In this document: piece after piece, positions 57,168 through 64,000 of the stretch | Numbering within the stretch: the first letter of the stretch is position 1 | How the letters are laid out: every line of letters starts with the position of its first letter | Assembly (NCBI RefSeq): GCF_000517105.1 | Contig: NZ_KI912149.1 | Span: 260,712-324,711, forward strand | DNA from: Fischerella sp. PCC 9605 | GTDB taxonomy: Bacteria > Cyanobacteriota > Cyanobacteriia > Cyanobacteriales > Nostocaceae | Length of the DNA stretch: 64,000 bases | Direction: 5' to 3' | Position numbers and translations under genes: made by a program | Notes under the pieces: model-generated | What the model was told of the DNA's origin: nothing | Seen by the model: the letters and a program-made list of their open reading frames with translations, nothing else | Database searches by the model: none

Positions 57168-57890
57168 AAGACTACCCCTGCTTTGCCCCCTAAGCGGGTT
57201 TTATTAATCTCAGATATATCCCAAAGAATAATCACTGACCACAATTTGTTAAAGAAAATCAAATTATTCATTGATGAGTTTCTATTAAACCTTCATACTC
57301 TTACATCATTTTCTTTGGCGAACAGTTCGGAAAGATTCATGAAAAATAATATCTCAGCAATAGAAAAAGGTGACTGTTAATTTGGATGAGTCCATCATCA
57401 ATCATCCATTACGCACCTTCAAAACACAAGTGTGGAATTTATTACCAAAGTAATACCTATAAGAAGTAAATTTTACAGGTTATATTTATTTCTAAGGATT
57501 GATAGATTTTAAGTTGCTTTATATCTAGGGAATGATAAATCATAATCACAAAACAGTTAATTTAGATGCAGAAAGGAGCAATTATTGATTGCGGTAGAGT
57601 CATGTATTGAGGTTCCCTGATTAAATTAATAGCGTGCTTTAGGAGTGAGGAGAAATTATTGAATCTGTGTGCTTTTGCTCCAGCGGTAATTAGTACACTA
57701 AGCACTCCATTTGTGGGATAAAAAACTCACAGATGAGCGTAGATTGCAAGCACTAGCAATCAACCTTGGATTGAATTTTCGATCCAAGGTTTAATTTTGA
57801 AAATGTTGTTTGTTGGTTGTTGGCTGTTGGTTGTTCCAAACAACAAACAACAACCAACAAACAACCATTACTTTTTTAAAGGAATGATAT
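57168..57890. other. Divergent intergenic region, 723 bp
   Basis: AT-rich. It holds an inverted TTGTTGG/CCAACAA repeat at 57802-57867 just upstream of the SDR gene; otherwise nothing recognisable. It probably carries promoters for the ATP-grasp gene (minus) and the SDR gene (plus). A 72-codon frame at 57162-57380 has no support. Confidence 0.5.
57802..57867. repeat. Inverted TTGTTGG / CCAACAA repeat
   Basis: GTTTGTTGGTTGTTGGCTG pairs with CAAACAACAACCAACAAAC around TTCCAAA. It lies 24 nt upstream of the SDR start and would place a strong hairpin in its leader. Confidence 0.75.
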
Positions 57891-58751
57891 ATGCCAGAAG
57901 AACAATCATTACAACCACCACAACAGCAAGCACAACAACCAGGTATTGAGTCAGAAATGACGCCAAAACCGAAAGCAGATGATTCCCAGTATCAGGGAAG
58001 TAGCAAGTTAAAAAATAAAATTGCATTGATTACTGGAGGAGATAGCGGTATTGGTCGTGCTGTAGCGATCGCATTTGCAAAAGAGGGTGCAGATGTGGCG
58101 ATCGTTTATTTAAATGAACACGACGATGCCAAAGAAACCAAACATTTGGTAGAAGCACAAGGGCGGCGTGCAGTCACTATATCTGGTGATATTGGTGATG
58201 AAAGCTTTTGTCAGCAGGCTGTCCAACAAACAGTGGATGAGTTTGGCAAACTCGATATTCTGATCAACAACGCTGCTGAACAGCACCCACAAAAAAGCAT
58301 TGAAGATATTAGTAAAGAACAACTAGAGCGGACTTTTCGCACTAATATTTTCTCAATGTTTTTCTTGACAAAGGCGGCAATGAAACACCTCAAAGAAGGT
58401 AGCGCTATCATCAATACTACTTCAGTCACAGCTTATAAAGGCAGTCCCGAACTACTTGATTATTCTTCTACAAAAGGTGCTATTGTTGCTTTTACTCGTT
58501 CTCTATCCCAAAGTTTAGTAGAAAAGGGAATTCGCGTTAATGCCGTAGCCCCCGGGCCAATTTGGACGCCCTTAATACCCGCTACTTTTCCAGAAGAAAA
58601 AGTTGCCAGTTTCGGCGAACAAGTACCCATGAAACGGGCAGGACAACCAGAAGAAATTGCACCAAGCTACGTATTTTTAGCATCGGATGATTCTTCTTAT
58701 ATGTCTGGTCAGGTGCTACATCCCAATGGTGGTGTAGTAGTTAACGGGTAG
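57891..58751 (+). CDS. SDR-family oxidoreductase
   Basis: Short-chain dehydrogenase/reductase, 286 aa. A 45-residue Gln/Pro-rich N-terminal tail (MPEEQSLQPPQQQAQQPG) precedes the Rossmann fold ALITGGDSGIGRAVAIAFAKEG (TGxxxGIG). Then come DILINNAAEQHPQ, the catalytic Ser in INTTSVTAYKG, YSSTKGAIVAFTRSL (YxxxK) and VNAVAPGPIWTPL. The tail and the YTSYMSGQVLHPNGGVVVNG ending resemble the stress-linked glucose/ribitol-dehydrogenase-type SDRs (YghA/GsiB-associated group). The substrate is not known. A hairpin follows the stop. Confidence 0.9.
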   Translation: MPEEQSLQPPQQQAQQPGIESEMTPKPKADDSQYQGSSKLKNKIALITGGDSGIGRAVAIAFAKEGADVAIVYLNEHDDAKETKHLVEAQGRRAVTISGDIGDESFCQQAVQQTVDEFGKLDILINNAAEQHPQKSIEDISKEQLERTFRTNIFSMFFLTKAAMKHLKEGSAIINTTSVTAYKGSPELLDYSSTKGAIVAFTRSLSQSLVEKGIRVNAVAPGPIWTPLIPATFPEEKVASFGEQVPMKRAGQPEEIAPSYVFLASDDSSYMSGQVLHPNGGVVVNG

Positions 58752-58765
58752 GAACAAAAGAAAAA

Positions 58766-58806
58766 GGTAAAAGGATAGATTTTTGCCTTTTACCTCTTAC
58801 CTTTCA
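58766..58806 (+). terminator. Hairpin after SDR gene
   Basis: AAAGGTAAAAGG (58766-58777) pairs with CCTTTTACCTC...CCTTT around ATAGATTTTTG; imperfect, about 15 nt past the SDR stop. Likely terminator, weak T-run. Confidence 0.5.
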
Positions 58807-58886
58807 TTAGAGAGATGAATATATATTGAGTTATTGCTAATATAGCAGGGAAAATTTATAAATTTATATAAATATTAACTACGACC

Positions 58887-59144
58887 ATGCCATCTCAAAC
58901 ACCATTGCAAGGTACGGAATTAGTAGATTGTGCGAGAGCAAATGCCAAACAGGGCATAGAAACTGCTGCTTACCAATGTGGTTATGGCGATGATTTAAAT
59001 ACGTTTGCGCGAGAACTACGAAAAGCTTGTGAAGAAATGAATTTGCAAGTTAAAGAACTCAGTGAATTAATTACCGACCAGGAAATGACACTGAATTTGG
59101 GTGAAGGCGAAATTGTTGCTCCTGAAAGTGAATCAGAGCTTTAA
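58887..59144 (+). CDS. Small conserved hypothetical protein
   Basis: 85 aa, acidic: MPSQTPLQGTELVDCARANAKQGIETAAYQCGY, DLNTFARELRKACEEMNLQVKELSELITDQE and an acidic end EIVAPESESEL. Helical with no membrane segment; Cys at 15, 31 and 48. It is not recognised beyond looking like a cyanobacterial hypothetical. The stop overlaps the stop of the convergent DMFase-like gene by 4 nt. Confidence 0.6.
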   Translation: MPSQTPLQGTELVDCARANAKQGIETAAYQCGYGDDLNTFARELRKACEEMNLQVKELSELITDQEMTLNLGEGEIVAPESESEL

Positions 59145-60805
59145 TAATCCTTAGTCTCCAGTCTCTTTGAATTGTCCAGCATCTGAGTAAGAATGTTACG
59201 CGTTATGGCTTGAGCATCAGTGTTTAAAACTGAGGGTCGTAATTGCGGTACGTTGTAGTCATCTAGTCCCCAACTCCACTGCATAGAACCTGTTGCAAAC
59301 ACAGTTGCACCGGAATCTGTAGTGTAAAATGTCATATCTGCGTATCGAATATTACGACCGCGACGAAAGGGTGAATGGGCAACGCGAATCGTATTAGCTG
59401 GGGCGTTGGCAAACATGCGATCGACTTCATAGCCCAAAAGCCCTTCCAAGCGTATGCTATGGAAAGATTCTTTGCGATACCAATACAAGAAAGCTTGGGT
59501 ATGCCTTTGGCTTAATTGTGTATTAGCAAGTAGCCAACTCGGTGCTGTCTGATTAATGACTATATCGGCGTTTACTTGAAATGTCTCATACATTACTCCA
59601 ATGAGAGCATCTTCTGGGTAATTGACAGGCTTTTTACGCCAAAGAGTAGTAATTAAATAATCATTGCTTGGATCTTCGTCTCTAGCATAGGGATCTAAGG
59701 CAGCATTTTCTTTATAAGCAACAATGATGCGGTTAATGGCTGGCGTTATGCGGCTAGATTCAAAGCGAATTTGCCAATAGCTGGTATTGGCAGAAAAAAA
59801 GCCGAGACTCACGCCAGCATCTCTGGCAGCCTCAACATTTTGCCGCATTTGCCATGACCAATATTCATCATGGCCTACAGAAACAAATGCTTTATGCAAT
59901 AACAGTATTGGCTTGCCACTATAAGGATCTAGATGATTCTCGTGAGTATCAACATCAGTGCAGTAAGTAACATCGTAGCCATTTCGTTCTAGCCACCGCA
60001 GCATGTTATATTCCCAACCTGCACTAGAGGTTCTTCTCTTTGGTTGAAAGTTGGTTAAAAATTCTCCTGCGCCTACTCCATAGGCAGCTGCGCGATTAGG
60101 ACTAGCAGCATAAGGGCGATTAAAGGAAACTCTGTATGCTTGTTGACCGCTACTGTTCCACCGATACAGAGAGACTCCACCCCAATTGTTATATGCCTGA
60201 TATGTCGTGACACTTGATTGAAACAGGATATCAGAAGGACGACGATCATCGCGAACAACAAAAATAATATAACTTTGCTTACCACTAACACTGGCAGTAA
60301 GTTTTGCCAAATAAATACCACTAGCCCACAAAGTTGGATCGTCTGGATCGTCAGGTATTTTTAATACATATGGTTCTATCCAATCGCATTCAATGAAACC
60401 AGTTGACCGATCTACAATTGGCGGTGGTTGCTTTACTCCTGGGCGGATAACTGTAGGCGCAATTTGCCTTCCCCCAGCACCACCGTACCAACCCATACGG
60501 AAAATTGCAATCGTATAGCTTGGCTCTTTTGTATTGACAAAAAACTTGATTTCGTCACCGCGATTGACACTTGTTAGTGAAGCATAACCTTCTATTTCCC
60601 GTCGGCTAGCGGGATTGGTTAACTGCCAATTAGTTGTACCTGGTTTGATATTTTCAACAATAATAGGATTATTTCGCTGATCATTGGGTATTGATACATC
60701 TACAGCTTGATTCTTCTCAGGAATAAAAACTATAGTGAATATAAGAATGAATAGTGCTGGTAATAGCACTTTGATGCTATTATTGATTCTCTTTATAAAG
60801 AGCAT
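59141..60805 (-). CDS. DMFase beta-subunit-like exported protein
   Basis: A 554-aa protein with an N-terminal membrane segment (residues 10-28, SIKVLLPALFILIFTIVFIP), so exported or membrane-anchored. The body matches the N,N-dimethylformamidase beta-subunit-like C-terminal domain: EGYASLTSVNRGDEIKFFVNTK, YTIAIFRMGWYGGAGGRQI, SDILFQSSVTTYQAYNNWGGVSLY, YDVTYCTDVDTHE, HKAFVSVGHDEYWSWQMRQNVEAARDAGVSLGFFSAN. Real DMFase hydrolyses N,N-dimethylformamide, but this family is broad and the cyanobacterial function is unknown. Monocistronic; overlaps the end of the small gene at 59144. Confidence 0.82.
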   Translation of the reverse strand: MLFIKRINNSIKVLLPALFILIFTIVFIPEKNQAVDVSIPNDQRNNPIIVENIKPGTTNWQLTNPASRREIEGYASLTSVNRGDEIKFFVNTKEPSYTIAIFRMGWYGGAGGRQIAPTVIRPGVKQPPPIVDRSTGFIECDWIEPYVLKIPDDPDDPTLWASGIYLAKLTASVSGKQSYIIFVVRDDRRPSDILFQSSVTTYQAYNNWGGVSLYRWNSSGQQAYRVSFNRPYAASPNRAAAYGVGAGEFLTNFQPKRRTSSAGWEYNMLRWLERNGYDVTYCTDVDTHENHLDPYSGKPILLLHKAFVSVGHDEYWSWQMRQNVEAARDAGVSLGFFSANTSYWQIRFESSRITPAINRIIVAYKENAALDPYARDEDPSNDYLITTLWRKKPVNYPEDALIGVMYETFQVNADIVINQTAPSWLLANTQLSQRHTQAFLYWYRKESFHSIRLEGLLGYEVDRMFANAPANTIRVAHSPFRRGRNIRYADMTFYTTDSGATVFATGSMQWSWGLDDYNVPQLRPSVLNTDAQAITRNILTQMLDNSKRLETKDY

Positions 60806-61012
60806 TACACCAACAGTTACTTTTATTTAGTCAAGTTTTCTTAACTTGATTGTGTCATTTTTGTCTGGGAGTAATAAATAAAGTAATTGTGAATTTAACT
60901 ATGATTTATAAGTTGTATAATTATTGATTTTAACGCTTGATATGAATTAAGGCTAGGATCAAAATCGAAATTTTTTCACTACTTTAAATCCACATCAAGC
61001 GTAACTTAGAAT

Positions 61013-62416
61013 TCATATATTTAATATTGTCCGCGCTAGATAGAAGTAAATTAAAACGCCCAGCACATCCACTGCTGTAGTGATAAATGGTGCTGACATC
61101 AAAGCTGGATCTAAACGGAGTAAACGGAATAAAAACGGCAGTGCAGAACCAGAGACAGAAGCCAAAACAGAAATAGCTACAAGACTACAACCAACTGCGA
61201 TCGCCACCTGTAAATTCTTTTGTAGAAAGAAAGCCCACACAGTAGCGATAATACCCAGCATTAATCCTAATAAAGCACCTGCTAAACCCTCCCTCACAAT
61301 CACCTGTGCCGGCCCTCCCACAGAGCGAATTTCTTCAGTATTCATCCCGCGAATAACCACTGTGGAGGATTGAGCACCAACATTACCACCAGTACCAGTC
61401 AACAGAGGAATAAACGCCGCCAGCACCACCACTTTTGCCAAAATATCCTCTTGCGACTTAATAATCGTGCCAGTGATGGTATTAGTTATCAGTAAGACAA
61501 ATAACCACACAACCCGCTTGCGGGCAATAGTAAGTAAATCTGACTGAAAATAGCTGTCGCCACCAGCCTGGACACCACCACCCACAGTGTAAATATCTTC
61601 GGTGGTTTCCTCTTGGAGAATATCAATAACATCATCAACAGTGACAATACCCACAAGACGCTGTTCTCGGTCTACCACAGGTACAGCCAAAAAATCGTAT
61701 CTTTGGATTAATCTGGCTACTTCTTCTTGATCTGTATCCGTGTGGACAAACAACACATCGCGGGTCATAATCTCGCCAATCGTTTGTTCAGGTTGAGATG
61801 TCACCAACTCGCGCAGCGATAAAATCCCAGTCAAGCGCCTAGCCGCATCCGTAACGTAAAGATAGTAAATCATCTCACTAGCATTAGCTAAGCGACGAAT
61901 CCTCTCCAGAGTTTCCGCCACAGTCATATTTTCTTTCAAGGATATTAACTCTGGCGTCATGATCCGCCCAGCAGTACCAGCTTCATAACCCAAAAGTTGG
62001 GCAGTAAATGCCCGTTCGGCTGGACTAAGCTGTTCTAACAGACGATTGACAATTTTTGCTGGTAATTCGTCAAATAACTTGGCTCGGTCATCCGGCGACA
62101 TCTTATCAACGATATCAAGGACTTCCTGACTTCTTAATTCTTCAATCAGCCGTTCTTGGACACTATAATCTAGATATTCATAAACCTCGATCGCCTCATC
62201 TTTAGAAAGCAAGCGAAAAGCTATGGCGTGCATTGCTTCTGGCAAACCTTCAATTGCCTCAGCAATATCCACAGGCTGCACAGGCACTAGAATGGCTTTT
62301 GCTCCCCGCAAGTCACCCACTTCCAGCAAACTTTGCAGCTGTGCTCGCACTAAATCTCGTAATTCTCTGCGTGACACATCTTGGAGAGCAGAGGTAGTAC
62401 TGTCTGGAGTTTGCAT
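61013..62416 (-). CDS. mgtE: Magnesium transporter MgtE
   Basis: Mg2+-selective channel with cytosolic sensing domains. Domain order: MgtE_N (about 35-140, RGAKAILVPVQPVDIAEAIEGLPEAMHAIAFRLLS), two CBS domains (about 145-265, IMTPELISLKENMTVAETLERI and IGEIMTRDVLFVHTDTDQEEVA), then five transmembrane helices from about 290 with TGTGGNVGAQSSTVVIRGMNT, the pore signature. The 467-aa length is typical. Probably monocistronic and constitutively expressed. Confidence 0.96.
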   Translation of the reverse strand: MQTPDSTTSALQDVSRRELRDLVRAQLQSLLEVGDLRGAKAILVPVQPVDIAEAIEGLPEAMHAIAFRLLSKDEAIEVYEYLDYSVQERLIEELRSQEVLDIVDKMSPDDRAKLFDELPAKIVNRLLEQLSPAERAFTAQLLGYEAGTAGRIMTPELISLKENMTVAETLERIRRLANASEMIYYLYVTDAARRLTGILSLRELVTSQPEQTIGEIMTRDVLFVHTDTDQEEVARLIQRYDFLAVPVVDREQRLVGIVTVDDVIDILQEETTEDIYTVGGGVQAGGDSYFQSDLLTIARKRVVWLFVLLITNTITGTIIKSQEDILAKVVVLAAFIPLLTGTGGNVGAQSSTVVIRGMNTEEIRSVGGPAQVIVREGLAGALLGLMLGIIATVWAFFLQKNLQVAIAVGCSLVAISVLASVSGSALPFLFRLLRLDPALMSAPFITTAVDVLGVLIYFYLARTILNI

Positions 62417-62852
62417 AACAATAACGAGGATGATGCGGAAGTAGATATTTTACCAAAACCCACAAAGTGGAAGTTAGGTACTCACACCAAGCATATGCGA
62501 AGTTTGGGCTATCATCTTAGACTTCGGACAAAATTATGACTATACTCCCCTAGATCGGCAATTCAAAGAGTGATGGATTACAAGCAACAGGTAGTAGAAC
62601 TTTATAATAGTAGAACTCAAAATTGAGCCATCTGGATGGTATCGCCGTCTCAGGGATGACGAATTATCCTGGAAGGGAATTAATTTAAATTTTAAAGGCA
62701 ATCCACTGTCGTCAAAACTATCCCAGGAACAATTAAAGCAGTTACAAATTGATTACAAAGCAGAAATTAAGAAACTAGCTACAAATAAAGGAGTTTGGGA
62801 AGATACTACAACCTTCTTTGTTCGAGTTCGAAAATAAGTTGATGAAATAATT
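62417..62852. other. Intergenic region with a methyltransferase remnant
   Basis: Between mgtE and rsmG; contains a fragmentary methyltransferase gene (62573-62837) and the upstream region of rsmG. Otherwise AT-rich and featureless. Confidence 0.6.
62573..62837 (+). pseudogene. Internally deleted SAM methyltransferase remnant
   Basis: ATG 62573 opens MDYKQQVVELYNSRT, the typical N-terminus of a cyanobacterial class I methyltransferase, but hits TGA at 62624-62626. A second frame (62619-62837) continues with EPSGWYRRLRDDELSWKGI and ends LATNKGVWEDTTTFFVRVRK-stop, typical of the same family's C-terminus. The SAM-binding core is absent, so an internal deletion plus frameshift has killed the gene. 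This is family recall, not an alignment. Confidence 0.55.
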
Positions 62853-63674
62853 GTGAACAACTCGATGATGTCTTTATTGCCAGAAATGGCGGATGTATGG
62901 CAACAAACTCTCAATTGGCAACCAAGTATACAACAGCAAGCACAATTGCAGCGGCTGTATGAATTAATCCTAGAAGGAAACCAAAAGCTAAATTTAACTC
63001 GTATTACCGATCCCCAGGAATTTTGGGAAAAACATCTCTGGGATTCTCTGCGAGGAGTTGCACCCCTGTTGAGGGATGGGGTGATGGGGGGATTGGGTGA
63101 TAGGGAGAATACACAACTATACTCTTCCCAACTCCCCACCTCCGGTTCTCCCCACCACGAAGAGTTTTCCCCTACTTTCATTGATATTGGTACAGGTGCG
63201 GGTTTTCCCGGTATTCCAGTAGCGATCGCCCTACCTAACTGCACCATTACACTACTGGATTCTACCCGCAAAAAAATAGCTTTTATTGAAAAAATCCTAC
63301 CTGAGCTGGAACTCACCAATGTCAAATTATTGACTGGTAGAGTTGAAGAAATAGGCCAGCAGCCCCAGCACCGCCAAAACTATGATGTGGTAACAATCCG
63401 TGCGGTTGCGACAGCCTCAGTTTGTGCCGAATATGCTCTACCATTACTCAAACAAGATGGCTTAGCCATAATTTACCGGGGTAATTGGACAGGAGATGAA
63501 AATAAGGCACTGGAAAATGCTGTGAAGCAGCTAGGTGGCGTAATTGAATCAATCGAAAAATTTGCAACTCCCTTAAGTAATAGCATCCGTCACTGTTTGT
63601 ATTTACGGAAAGTTGCAGCTACACCAGCTAAATTTCCCCGCGCTGTTGGTATCCCTACACAAAAACCACTTTAG
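62853..63674 (+). CDS. rsmG: 16S rRNA 7-methylguanosine methyltransferase RsmG
   Basis: Methylates N7 of G527 of 16S rRNA. The 273-aa protein shows the RsmG fold: LNLTRITDPQEFWEKHLWDSLRG, motif I FIDIGTGAGFPGIPVAIALP, VEEIGQQPQHRQNYDVVTIRAVAT. Residues about 75-105 (RDGVMGGLGDRENTQLYSSQLPTSG) are encoded by a G-rich/purine tract of intergenic type inserted between the two conserved parts. Start: GTG 62853 keeps the MNNS..LLPEMADVWQQ N-terminus; ATG 62865 is possible. It is probably alone in its operon. Confidence 0.93.
   Translation: MNNSMMSLLPEMADVWQQTLNWQPSIQQQAQLQRLYELILEGNQKLNLTRITDPQEFWEKHLWDSLRGVAPLLRDGVMGGLGDRENTQLYSSQLPTSGSPHHEEFSPTFIDIGTGAGFPGIPVAIALPNCTITLLDSTRKKIAFIEKILPELELTNVKLLTGRVEEIGQQPQHRQNYDVVTIRAVATASVCAEYALPLLKQDGLAIIYRGNWTGDENKALENAVKQLGGVIESIEKFATPLSNSIRHCLYLRKVAATPAKFPRAVGIPTQKPL
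63070..63170. repeat. G-rich insertion tract inside rsmG
   Basis: GATGGGGTGATGGGGGGATTG...GGGAGAATAC...CCCAACTCCCCACC...CTCCCCACC: G-rich to C-rich arms that can pair, like the GGGGAGTGGGGAG elements between genes elsewhere. In frame (about 31 extra residues). Confidence 0.7.
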
Positions 63675-64000
63675 GGTTGTCTTTTGTCATTTGTCCTTTG
63701 TCATTTGTCATATGTAGAAACAAATCACCAAGGACATAGGACAACAAAGCCAATTTTCAATCTTTACGATTGATTTCTAGTGGATGATACCAAGTTGTGT
63801 TTAGATATAGCAATTCGTGCCCTCTCCCCCTCCCCTGTTCCAAATTGGGAGAAGGGAGGGGGAGAGGGAAGTACTATCTTTAACTGCAACCTAGTATGAC
63901 AAGAGGTCAAAAGCTTAGAAACAATTTTTTGACCTTTGACTTACCCTACACCGTAGACGTGCAGCGACTACTCTACGAGAAGGGCTACGCCCTACGGTGT
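63675..64000. repeat. Terminal intergenic region with repeat families
   Basis: TTGTCATTTGTCCTTTGTC heptamers (63675-63712); a hairpin of CCCTCTCCCCCTCCC / GGGAGGGGGAGAGGG (63820-63868); and an inverted pair ACACCGTAG (63948-63956) / CTACGGTGT (63992-64000) flanking CTCTACGAGAAGGGCTACGCC, related to the element at about 47310. No gene seen to the end of the window. Confidence 0.75.

Noticed and set aside
57162-57380. 72-codon ORF in the divergent intergenic region
   Set aside because: Overlaps the ATP-grasp start region, lacks a family match and a ribosome-binding site.

Overview
The window comes from a filamentous, probably heterocyst-forming cyanobacterium (order Nostocales by inference). 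The evidence is frequent HIP1 octamers (GCGATCGC) in and between genes, an allophycocyanin-B gene (apcD), a protein of the Mo-dependent-nitrogenase C-terminal family, cyanobacterial gene blocks (tig-clpP-clpX facing asd-dapA-rnj; groES-groEL with a CIRCE operator), and many heptanucleotide tandem repeats between genes, as is typical of Nostoc relatives. Species cannot be fixed from the sequence alone. The segment is mostly ordinary chromosome carrying housekeeping genes, with one AT-rich accessory stretch at about 30.5-35.0 kb.

Layout. 0-9 kb: nadA, a metallophosphoesterase, tRNA-Ser(UGA) with a PIN-toxin remnant just behind it, a PAP2 phosphatase, a small HTH protein, an S1-domain RNA-binding protein, dienelactone hydrolase, a GntR regulator, a nitroreductase and an alpha/beta hydrolase. 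9-18 kb: the protein quality-control operon tig-clpP-clpX, divergent from asd-dapA-rnj (diaminopimelate/lysine synthesis plus RNase J). 18-27 kb: an anion transporter, the nitrogenase-related protein, a caspase-like protein that lacks both catalytic residues, rpmF, a sulfite-oxidase-like protein, a fatty-aldehyde-type dehydrogenase and a response regulator/histidine kinase hybrid. 27-30.5 kb: the ureD-A-B-C operon. 30.5-35 kb: an accessory region with a frameshifted coiled-coil methyltransferase overlapping a radical SAM gene, another methyltransferase, and a CoiA-like zinc-domain protein. 35-39 kb: groES-groEL under CIRCE, a frameshifted 2Fe-2S ferredoxin-like gene and a NarL-type response regulator. 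39-45 kb: sulfate uptake (sbpA-cysT-cysW), asnS, small hypotheticals and an RsbW-like ATPase. 45-54 kb: a 23S rRNA uracil methyltransferase, apcD, a Uma2 endonuclease, purL and purF. 54-64 kb: a zinc-ribbon Ser/Thr kinase with membrane domain, a PGM1-related ATP-grasp ligase, an SDR oxidoreductase, a DMFase-like exported protein, mgtE and rsmG.

The most unusual pattern is repeat intrusion into proteins. The short GC-rich or heptamer-type elements that fill the intergenic spaces also lie in frame inside several conserved genes. The clearest case is a 135-bp element with 12-bp perfect terminal inverted repeats inside purL. Others are a hairpin repeat in ureC, a G-rich element in rsmG, an insertion between the HRD and DFG motifs of the kinase, and similar tracts in ureD, the caspase-like linker and two hypothetical C-termini.

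Two genes (methyltransferase at 30.5-31.8 kb, ferredoxin-like at 37.7-38.1 kb) are each interrupted by a single frameshift, and two more (PIN domain, methyltransferase at 62.6 kb) are remnants. No CRISPR array, transposase, prophage or rRNA was seen.
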